This document shows, in pieces, positions 1 to 38,800 of a stretch of 64,000 nucleotides of DNA. The position numbers and the translations under genes were made by a program. The notes below the pieces were generated by a model. It searched no databases and was not told where the DNA came from. It was given only the letters and a program-made list of their open reading frames with translations. The stretch is taken from NCBI GenBank assembly GCA_008360975.2, contig VLJF02000034.1, forward strand, positions 2,129,810 to 2,193,809. Reading direction: 5' to 3'. The DNA is from Lichenostomus cassidix. Lineage: Eukaryota; Chordata; Aves; Passeriformes; Meliphagidae. How positions within the stretch are numbered: position 1 is the stretch's first letter; every line of letters begins with the position of its first letter.

Positions 1-28026
<28,026 letters not shown>

Positions 28027-28230
28027 ATCGCCGCTCCTGTCGCCGCTCTGTCGCGATAGATCGCGAGCTGTCGCCGCTCTGCCCCTCACTCGCCCCTCCC
28101 CCCCTTTTCCCCTCACGAAGGTCAGGGCGGTGGGCGTGGCCAGCGCGGGGCATGATGGGAAACGCGCCCAGCCCGCCTTTTTCTATGCTAATTTATGGTA
28201 ATTTATGCTAATAGAGCGCCGTTGGTCACG
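28027..28230 (-). promoter_or_regulatory. ACADVL copy 1 CpG promoter
   Basis: GC/CpG-rich DNA directly upstream of the start codon. On the minus strand it holds TTTCCCATCATGC (28164-28150), the core of the ZNF143/SBF-type promoter motif, then A/T-rich ATGCTAAT-like octamers near 28175-28210 and GC/KLF-type boxes (GTGGGCGTGGC near 28261). There is no convincing TATA box at promoter distance. Transcription start is inferred. Confidence 0.65.
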
Positions 28231-29765
28231 CCCCCGCCGCGTTGCCATGGTGATGTTGATGTGGGCGTGGCTTGGAGGCTCCGGCGGGATTGCGGTGAGG
28301 TAAATTAAGTAAATAGTTCGGATTTTTGGGTGGTTTTAGGGTTTGATTTGAGGGTAAATCCCTCCGAATTAATGCGTGATTTGGCGGATTTAAATTTAAA
28401 GAGAAAGTTGGGTTTTTTTGGTGGTTTTTAGGGTTTTGTTTCAAGGCGGACCCCCACAAAATAATGGGTTATTCGAGGGGTTTGAATTCGAAGAGAAACT
28501 TGACTGTTTCGCTGTTTTTAGGGTGTCATTTTAGGGGAAAACACCCCCCCCCCCATTAATGGAGAATTCTCGCCTCATATTCCCTATTTTCCCCTCATAT
28601 TTTCCACCCTTTCCCCCTCACATTCCCCATTTTCTCCTCACGTTTCTCACCTTTTCCCCCTCAAAATTCCCACCTTTCCCCCTCACATTCCCCACCTTTT
28701 TCCCTCTCATATTTCCCACTTTTTTCCCTTATATTCTCCACCATTTTCCCCTCACATTTCCCACTCTTTCCCCCCCATATGCTCCACCTTTTTCCCCTCA
28801 CATTCCCCACCTTTTTTCCCCTCACAATTCTCCACCACTTCCCCCTCACATTTCCCACCTTTCTCCTCACATTTCCCACCTTTTCCCCTCACAATTCCCG
28901 CCCTTTCTCCCTCACGTTTCCCACCATTTTCCCCCTCATATTCTCCACCTTTCCCCTTCACATTTCCTCACCCTTTTCCCCTCACATTTCTCACATTTTC
29001 CCCTCACATTCTCCACCACTTCCCCTCACAATTCCTCATTTTCCCCTCACATTTCCCGCCTTTATCTCCACACATTTCCCCTCACATTTCCCACCATTTC
29101 CCCCTCTCATTTTCCCCAATTTCTCCTCACATTTCCCCCACCATTTCCCCTCACGTTTAGCACTTTTTCCCCCTCACATTTCCCACTCTTTTCCCTCACA
29201 TTCTCCACCATTTCCCCACCCTTTTCTCTTCACATTTCCCGCCCTTTTCCCTTCACATTTCCCCTCATATTCTCCACCATTTTCCCCACCATTTCCCCCT
29301 CACGTTTATCACTTTTTTCCCCTCACATTTCCCACTTTTTCCCCTCATATTTTCCCCAATTTCCCCTATTTTCCCCCTCACATTTCTCACATTTTCCCCT
29401 ATTTTCCCCAATTTCCCCTCACAATTTTCCCCTCACATTTCCCACTTTTTCCCCTCACATTTTCCCCTCACATTTCTCACATTTTCCCCTCATATTTTCC
29501 CCAATTTCCCCTCACATTTCTCACATTTTCCCCTCACAATTCCCTACCATTTTCCCCTCACATTCCCCACTTTCTCCCGTCATATTCTCCACCATTTCTC
29601 TCACTATTTTCCCCTCACATTTCTCATATTTTCCCCTCATATTTTCCCCAATTTCCCCTCACATTTCCCCTCACATTCCCCACTTTTTCCCCTCATATTT
29701 CTCACATTTTCCCCTCACAATTCCCACCTCTTCCCCTTCCATTTTCCCCCATTTCCCTCCCTTTT
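28231..29765. repeat. ACADVL-PHF23 intergenic repeats
   Basis: 28300-28545 holds three diverged units of about 95 bp (GGTGGTTTTTAGGGTTTTG, AAAGAGAAA). 28555-29765 is a pyrimidine-rich minisatellite of CCCCTCACATTTCCCACCTT type. No gene seen. Confidence 0.88.
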
Positions 29766-29819
29766 GGTAAATCCTTTCTGAATTTCCAGACACACAAACA
29801 AACCCCAAACCCCACGCAG

Positions 29820-32800
29820 CTACGAAGCAACGGCGCCATTTATTTACAATTCTGGAGGCTGCAGCCCCCGAAAAAATCCAAAATATTATCCTTCAAACAA
29901 AGAGGGGAAGGGAATAAAAGCTGTGGGAGGGGAAAACCCCAACATCTCCCCTCAAATTCCCCCGAAATTATGTTTTAAACACCCCCAAAAAACTCGGGGG
30001 AAGCCCCCCAAAAAAAGTGGGGTGCAGGGAACGTTTAGAAAAATAACACACATGAAAAAACTCGTTTCCAAAACGTCGTTTTTTGGGGACAGAGAACCCC
30101 AAATCCATCCTCCCCACCCCGATTCAGGGGTGGAAACCCCAAAAAATGTCGTCGCAGAGGTGGAAAAACCCCAAAAACCTCAGGAATTTGGGGTTCAAAT
30201 TGGTGCCCTGGGGGGTTCAAAACCCCAAAACCACCTTTGACCTCACAGGAGTCCCAAGAATGTTGATTTTGACCCCAAAAAATTGTAACACAGGGTGATG
30301 GAACCCCAAAAAACTCCTTTTTTTGGGGTGCTGGACCCCAAATCCACCCATTTTTGGGGTGTTTTCCCCCAAAATCTCTTAATTTGGGGTGTGGGACCCC
30401 AAATCCTCCTTTCCTGGGGTTTGGGAACCCCAAAATTTCATTATTTGGGGCAAAAAAACCCCCAAAAACTCCCTATTTTAGGGGAGAACCCCAAAATATT
30501 TTTGTCTGGGGTGAGGGAACCCCAAAATCCTCTTTTTCTGGGGGGTTTGGGACCCCAAAATCCTCTTTTTCGGGGGCTTGGGACCCCAAAATTTAATAAT
30601 TTGGGGTGAGGGATCCCAAATTTCTCCCTTTCTGAGGGGAAAATCCCCAAATCTTCCCATCCTGGAGGTGGAAAACCCCAAAAAATCATGATTTGGGGTA
30701 AGAAAATCCCAAATTTGTACCCAAAACCCTCCTGTCCTGCAGATGAGGGACCCCAAAAATCTCCCTCCCGGGGTGGGTGAGGAATCAAAACCCCCAAATT
30801 TGTAATTGGGACCCCAAAATTGCACCATTTTTAGGAGGAAAACCCCAAAATCCTTCATTTTGGGGACCCCAGAACCACGTGATTTGGGGGATTAGTAAAA
30901 AAACCCCAAATTTCTCTATTTTTAATTGTGGAAATCCCAAAAATCTTACAATTCTTGGGGATTTTTAAAAAACCCCAAAGCCTCATGATTTGGGGATGAA
31001 TTACAAACCCCAAAAATCTCCCAATCTGAGGTGAGAATTTCCCCAAAAAATCCCGTTTTTGGGGCCCCAAAATCTCACACTTTGAGGATTTCAAACCCCA
31101 AAATCTCACCATTTGGGGATTTCAAACCCCAAAATCTCACAATTTTGGGAATTAAAAACCCCAAAATTCCACTATTTTTAGGGGGAAAACAATCCCAAAA
31201 CCCCAAACTCTCACAATTTTGGGAGATTTCCAAATCCCAAAATCTCACCATTTGAGGATTTCAAACCCCAAAATCTCACAACTTCAGGAGATTTTCAAAC
31301 CCCAAAATCTCACCATTTTGGGAGTTTAAAACCCCAAAATTCCACAATTTTGGGAGTTAAAAACCCCAATTTCGCACAACTTCAGGAGATTTCCAAACCC
31401 CAAAATCTCGCAATTTCAGGAGATTTTCACACCCCAAATCTCACAATCTGAGGATTTCAACCCCCAAAATCTCAACTCCTGGAGGCTCCAAACCCCCAAA
31501 CCCTCCCGACCGGAGACCTGCCAACCCCCAAAATCCTCCGGAAATTGGGATTTCACCCCAAAATCCTCCGGAAATTGGGATTTCACCCCAAAATCCTCCA
31601 GAAATTGGGATTTCACCCCAAAACCCTCAGGAAGTTGGGATTTTCCCGTTTTTAGGAATCCCTGGGGGCAGCAGGGGTGGCCCTGCGAGGTCCTTCGCGG
31701 CATTTTTGGCAATAGAAGACGTCAGGAACGTTGTTCTTCTTGACTTTGGCGCAGGAGAGGTGAATCCACGTGCCGCACTGGCTGCACTCGATCATCGGCC
31801 GGCCGGCAAACGGCTTCTGGCAGTAGCAGGTGATCAGATCCCAGGAGTCGTCACCTGGAATTCATTAAAATATGGGGAATTAAAATAAAAATATAGGTGA
31901 TTAAATCCCAGGAGTCGTCACCTGGAATTCGTTAAAATATGGGGAATTAAAATAAAATTATAGGTGATCAGATCCCGGGAGTTGTCGCCTGGAATTGGGG
32001 GAAAATGGGGGAAAAATGGGGAATTAAAATAAAAATATAGGTGATTAGATCCCAGGAGTCATCGCCTGGAATGGGGAAAAATGGGGAAATTAAAATAAAA
32101 ATATAGGTGATCAGATCCCAGGAGTCGTCACCTGGAATTGGGGAAAAATGGGGAAATTAAAATAAAAATACAGGTGATTAGATCCCAGGAGTCATCGCCT
32201 GGCATTGGGGAAAAAATGGGGAAAATTAGTAAAAATTATAGGTGATTAGATCCCAGGAGTCGTCACCTGGAATTCATTAAAATATGGGGAATTAAAATAA
32301 AAATATAGGTGATTAGATCCCGGGAGTCGTCACCTGGAATGGGGGAAAAATGGAGAAATTGATAAAAAAATATAGGTGATTAGATCCCAGGAGTTGTCAC
32401 CTGGAATGGGGGAAAAATGGGGAAAAAATGGGAAATTAAAATAAAAATATAGGTGATTAAATCCCAGGAGTCGTCGCCTGGAATGGGGAAAAATGGGGAA
32501 TTAAAATAAAAATATAGGTGATTAAATCCCAAGAATCGTCACCTGGAATTCATTAAAATATGGGGAATTAAAATAAAAATATAGGTGATCAAATTCCAGG
32601 AGTCATCGCCTGGAATTGGGGAAAAAATGGGGAAATTAATTAAAAATTAGAGGTGATTAGATCCCAGGAGTCGTCACCTGAAATTGGGGAAAAATGGGGA
32701 ATTAAAATAAAAATATAGGCAGTAACAGGTGATCAAATCCCAGGAGTCACCCGACTCCACCATGATATCCTCGCCCATCCCCCTCGCTGGTACCCCAAAC

Positions 32801-35800
32801 CCCCAAACCCCAAAATCCCCACATTTCACCCCAAATTTCCCCAATTTCACCCCAATTTAACTCACCCGACTCCACCATGATGTCCTCGTCCATGACCCTG
32901 CCGTCCCCTTCGCTGGAGCTGCCGTCCCCTTTGCTGCAACCTCAAACCCCCAAACCCCCAAAATCCCATAATTTCACCCCAAAACCCCAAATAATAACTC
33001 ACCCGACTCCACCATGATGTCCTCGTCCATGACCCTGCCATCCCCCTCGCTGGAGCTGCCGTCCCCCTCTTTCAATCTCCTCTCTGGTACCCCAAACCCC
33101 CAAAATCCCACATTTCACCCCAAAATCCCATAATTTCACCCCAAACAACTCACCTGACTCCACCATGATGTCGTCATCCATGACCCTGCCGTCCCCCTCG
33201 CTGGAGCTGCCGTCCCCCTTTGCCGGAACCCCAAACCCCAAATCCCCAATTTTTCACCCCAAACCCCCACATTTCACCCCAAAATCCCATAATTTCACCC
33301 CAAACTCACCCGACTCGACCATGATGTCCTCGTGCATGACCTGCCCGTCCCCCTCGCTGGAGCTGCCGTCCCCCTGGCTGCAACCCCAAACCCCAAAACC
33401 CCCCAAAATCCCCACATTTCCCCCCAAATAATAACTCACCCGACTCCACCATGATATCCTCATCCATGACCCGTCCGTCCCCTCGCTGGAGCTGCCGTCC
33501 CTTTGCTGGAACCCCAAACCCCCAAAATCCCACATTTCACCCCAAAATCCCATAATTTCACCCCAAACTCACCCGACTCCACCATGATATCCTCATCCAT
33601 GACCCGCCCGTCCCCCTCGCTGGAGCTGCCGTCCCCCTGGCTGGAACCCCAAACCCCCAAACCCCCACATTTCACCCCAAAACACCCTAAATTCTCAATT
33701 TTTCCCAAATAATAACTCACCCGACTCCACCATGATATCCTCATCCATGACCCTGCCATCCCCCTCGCTGGAGCTGCCGTCCCCTTTGCTGGAACCCCAA
33801 ACCCCCAAACCCCACATTTCACCCCAAACCCCCAAATTTCCCAAAATCCCCAGTTTTCCCCCAAACTCACCCGACTCGACCATGATGTCCTCATCCATGA
33901 CCCGTCCGTCCCCCTCGCTGGAGCTGCCGTCCCCCTTGCCGGAACCCCAAACCCCCACATTTCACCCCAAAACACCCCAAAATCCCCACATTTCACCCCA
34001 AAACACCCCAAATTTCCCCAATTTCACCCCAAATTTAACTCACCCGACTCGACCATGATATCCTCATCCATGACCCTGCCCTCCCCCTCGCTGGAGCTGC
34101 CGTCCCCCTGGCTGCAACCCCAAACCCCAAATCCCCAATTTTTCACCCCAAACCCCAAAACCACCCAAAATCCGCAGATTTCACCCCAAAATCCTAAATA
34201 ACTCACCTGACTCCACCATGATATCCTCATCCATGACCCTGCCATCCCCCTCGCTGGAGCTGCCGTCCCCCTCTCCGTCGCGGCTGGTCTCGGTGCTTCC
34301 CCCCTCCTTGCCCAGCCCGGCTCCCCCCAGCTTCCCCTCGGGGGGCAGCGGCGGCGGCGGAGGAGGAGGAGGAGGAGGCGAAGGAGGATCTTCCTCGGAC
34401 TCTGTGTCGCTCGGTGTCACCCTGCCGCCCAGCGCCTCCCTGTCGCCCTTCTTCCAGCGCCGCTTCTTGCTCTTTTTCAGCCGAATTCGCCCCAAATCTG
34501 CCCTCCCGCCGCCCCGCGATCCCCCCGAGTCCCCGCGGCGGCTGCGGCGATCCCTGCGGCGGGGAGGAGGAGGAGGAGGAGGAGGAGGAGGAGGAAGGTC
34601 GAACAGAGAGTCCTTGAGGCGCATTTTGTCCAAAATCGAGGATTCCGAGGTGCCCAAGCCGCGTTTTTTGGAGGATTTGGCTTTGCGGACGAAAGTCTCG
34701 ATGGTTCGGAGCGCGGCTGGGGCGGAGCTCCAGGCAGGTGTGCCCTCGGGGTGAGCCGAGCTGGGGCTGGCCTGGGGAAAAACCCAAAAAATAGAGAAAA
34801 AATTGAATTTAAAATTGAATTTATGGTTGGGATTTGTACTGGGACGGAGCTCCAGGCGGGTGTGCCCTCGGGGTGAGCCGAGCTGGGGCTGGCCTGGGGA
34901 AAAAACCCCAAAAAATAGAGAATTACCCCCAAAAATAGAGAAAAAATAGAGAAAATTCAGTTTGGGATCTGTATCTGAGCGCGGCTGGGGCGGAGCTCCA
35001 GGCAGGTGTGCCCTCGGGGTGAGCCGAGCTGGGGCTGGCCTGAAAACACCCAAAAAACAGAGAAAAAATTGAATTTAAAATTGAATTTATAATTGGGATT
35101 TGTACTGGGGCGGAGCTCCAGGCGGGTGTGCCCTCGGGGTGAGCCGAGCTGGGGCTGGCCTGGGGAAAAAACGGGGAAATTAGCCAAAAAATAGAGAAAA
35201 AATTGAATTTAAAATTGAATTTATTATTGGGATTTGTACTGGGGCGGAGCTCCAGGCAGGTGTGCCCTCGGGGTGAGCCGAGCTGGGGCTGGCCTGGGGA
35301 GAAATTATCCAAAAATGTACAAAATATAGAGAAAAAAATAGAGAAAATTCAGTTTATAATAGGGATTTGTACTGGGGTGGAGCTCCAGGCGGGTGTGCCC
35401 TCGGGGTGAGCTGAGCTGGGGCTGGCCTGGGGAGAAATTATCAAAAAATAAAGAAAAAAATATAGAAAAAATAGAGAAAATTCAATTTATGGTTGGGATT
35501 GGGGCTGGCCTGGGAGAATTATCCAAAAATGTACAAAAAATATAGAAAATTCTGTTTAAAATTGGGATTTATATCGGGGACAGGGGAGCTGGGGCTGGCC
35601 TGGGAGAAAAACCCAAAAAAATATAGAAAACATATAGAAAAAAATATAGAAAATTCAATTTAAAATTGGGATTTGTACCGGGGTGAGGGGAGCTGGGGCT
35701 GGCCTGGGAGAAAAACCCAAAAAATACCCAAAAAATAGAGAAAAAATATAGAAAATTCAATTTAAAATTGGGATTTAAATCGGGGTGAGGAGAGCTGGGG

Positions 35801-38800
35801 CTGGCCTGGGGAGAAATTATCAAAAAATATAGTAAAAATATACAAAAAAATATAGAAAAAATAGAGAAAATTCAATTTATGGTTGGGATTGGGGCTGGCC
35901 TGGGAGAATTATCCAAAAATGTACAAAAAATATAGAAAATTCTGTTTAAAATTGGGATTTATATCGGGGACAGGGGAGCTGGGGCTGGCCTGGGAGAAAA
36001 ACCCAAAAAAATATAGAAAACATATAGAAAAAAATATAGAAAATTCAATTTAAAATTGGGATTTGTACCGGGGTGAGGGGAGCTGGGGCTGGCCTGGGAG
36101 AAAAACCCAAAAAATACCCAAAAAATAGAGAAAAAATATAGAAAATTCAATTTAAAATTGGGATTTAAATCGGGGTGAGGAGAGCTGGGGCTGGCCTGGG
36201 GAGAAATTATCAAAAAATATAGTAAAAATATACAAAAAAATATAGAAAAAATAGAGAAAATTCAATTTATGGTTGGGATTGGGGCTGGCCTGGGAGAATT
36301 ATCCAAAAATGTACAAAAAATATAGAAAATTCTGTTTAAAATTGGGATTTATATCGGGGACAGGGGAGCTGGGGCTGGCCTGGGAGAAAATACCCAAAAA
36401 AATACAGAAAACATATAGAAAAAAATATAGAAAATTCAATTTAAAATTGGGATTTATATCGGGGTGAGGGGAGCTGGGGCTGGCCTGGGGGAAAAACGGG
36501 AAAATTAGCCAAAAAATAGAGAAAAAATATAGAAAATTCAATTTAAAATTGGGATTTGTACCAGGGTGAGCGGAGCTGGGGCTGGCCTGGGGGAAAAACC
36601 CAAAAAATAGAGAAAAAAATATAGAAAATTCAATTTAAAATTGGGATTTATATCGGGGTGAGGGGAGCTGGGGCTGGACTGGGAGAAAAACCCAAAAAAT
36701 ACCCAAAAAATAGAGAAAAAATATAGAAAATTCAGTTTTTGGTTGGAGTTTGTATTGGGGTGAGCAAAGCTGGGGCTGGCCTGGGGAAGAACAGGGAGAA
36801 TTACCCAAAAATGCACAAAATTCACTTTAAAATTGGGATTTTTACTGGGTGGATGAAATGCACAGCAGGGGATTGAGATATGTTGGAATTGCACCCTGAG
36901 GAGCTCAAAATTCACCCAAAATTCACCCAAAATCCACCTCAGGGAACTCAAATCCACCTCAGGGAACTCAAATTCACCCAAAATTCACCCAAAATCCACC
37001 TCAGGGAACTGAAATTCACCCAAAATTCACCTCAGGGAACTGAAATTCACCTCAGGGAACTGAAATCCACCTCAGGGAACTGAAATCCACCTCAGGGAAC
37101 TCAAATTCACCCAAAATTCATCCAAAATCCACCTCAGGGAACTCAAATTCACCCAAAATTCACCCAAAATTCACCCAAATCCACCTCAGGGAACTGAAAT
37201 TCACCCAAAATTCACCCAAATCCACCTCAGGGAACTCAAATTCACCCCAAGGAACTCAAATGGACCCCAAAATTCCCCCTAGGACTCCAAAATTCACCTC
37301 AGGGAACTCAAATTCACCCCAAAATCACACCTAGGACTCCAAAATCCACCTCAGGAAACTCAACTTGACCCCAAAATCCAACCCGGGCTGAGAGAATTCA
37401 TCACAGGAAACTCAGATTTGTCCCAAATGTCACCAGGATCCCCCAAATCTTCCCAAAATCACCCCAAATCCACCAAAATTCACCCCAAATCCACCCAAAA
37501 TCACCCCAAATCCCCCCAGGACCCCAAAATCACCCCAAATCTACCCAAAATCACCCCAAATCTTCCCAAAATCACCCCAAATCCTCACAAAATCACCCCA
37601 AATCCTCACAAAGTCACCCCAAATCTACCCAAATTCACCCCAAATCCTCCCAAAATCACCTCAGGAGCCCCAAATTCACCCCAAATCCTCCCAAATTCAC
37701 CCCAAATCCTCCCAAATTCACCCCAAATCCTCCCAAATTCACCCCAAATCCACCTCTAAACATCCAAATTCACGCTGAACCTACTCCGAACCACAAAACC
37801 CTCCCCAAACTCACCCCAAATCTACCCAAACTCACCCCAATTCACCCAAAATCACCCCAAATCCTCCCAAATTCACCCCAAAATCTCCCCAATTCCCCCC
37901 GAACTCCTCCCCGCCCCAACATGGCGGCGCCGCGCAAGGCACGCCGGGATTTGCAGTCCCAGCGCCAAGCTCCGCCTACACCTCCCAGCATCCCCCGCGC
38001 GGCCCGAGGGGCGTGGCCAACACAGCAGCGCCGCCATTGGTCCTTTGTCAGTGGGCGTGGCTTCCCCATTGCCCAACCCGTGGTGGGCGGGGCTTGGGCG
38101 GTGCAGCCACGCGATTGGCTGAGGGGAATGAAGGGGCGGGGCGAGGCGCGCTGTCAATCACGCGGGGCGGCGGCGGAACCGGGAGGGGAACCGGAGAGCT
38201 CCGAAATGGGGTTTGGGGACCCGGAAACCGCTCGGGAACCGGTAAACCACCGGCCGGAGCATCTCCGGAGCCTCTCGGTGCTTCCCGGAGCCTCTCCGGT
38301 ACATCCCGGAGCCTCCCGGTGCCTCTCCGGTACCTCCCGGTATCCCCCGGTTACCTCGGCGGCCGCCGGGATGTATCCCGCGTAGGCCAAGACGAAACTG
38401 CAGAACTTGTTGAAATCCTCGATGGTTCGGCGGCGCTTCTCGGGGGGCTGCGGGAACCGGGAGGGATATCTCGTTAGAGCACCGGAAACCCACCGGGAGC
38501 ACCGGAAACCCACCGGGATTTCCCCGTTAAACCCACCGGGATCTCCCGTTAAACCCACCGGGATTTCCCCGTTAAACCCACCGGGATTTCCCCGTTAAAC
38601 CCACCGGGATTTCCCCGTTAATCCCTCCCGGTTCTCCCGGTACAACCAAACTCCCCGGGAAGGTTGAACAGACCGGGAATTCCCGGTTTTTGGTCCCTCC
38701 CGGTCCCTCCCGGTCCCCCCCGGTTCTCCCGGTGTTTCTCTCACCTGCGGCTCGGTTTTCAGCGGCGGCAGCGCTTCTGGGAACGGGAGAGAGGAGAGTC

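Noticed and set aside
31855..32745. Regular about 30-nt repeats with about 45-nt spacers that resemble a CRISPR array
   Set aside because: The repeat is the splice acceptor and start of PHF23 exon 5, spacers are near-identical A/T-rich sequence, and the locus is vertebrate.
34218..34754. Antisense frame with a poly-Gly tract on the + strand
   Set aside because: It is the reverse of the PHF23 exon 4 poly-Pro codons.
37921..38385. + strand frame starting MAAPRKARR as a new gene
   Set aside because: It lies in a CpG island antisense to PHF23 exon 3, shows no recognisable domain, and no splice or poly(A) context supports it.
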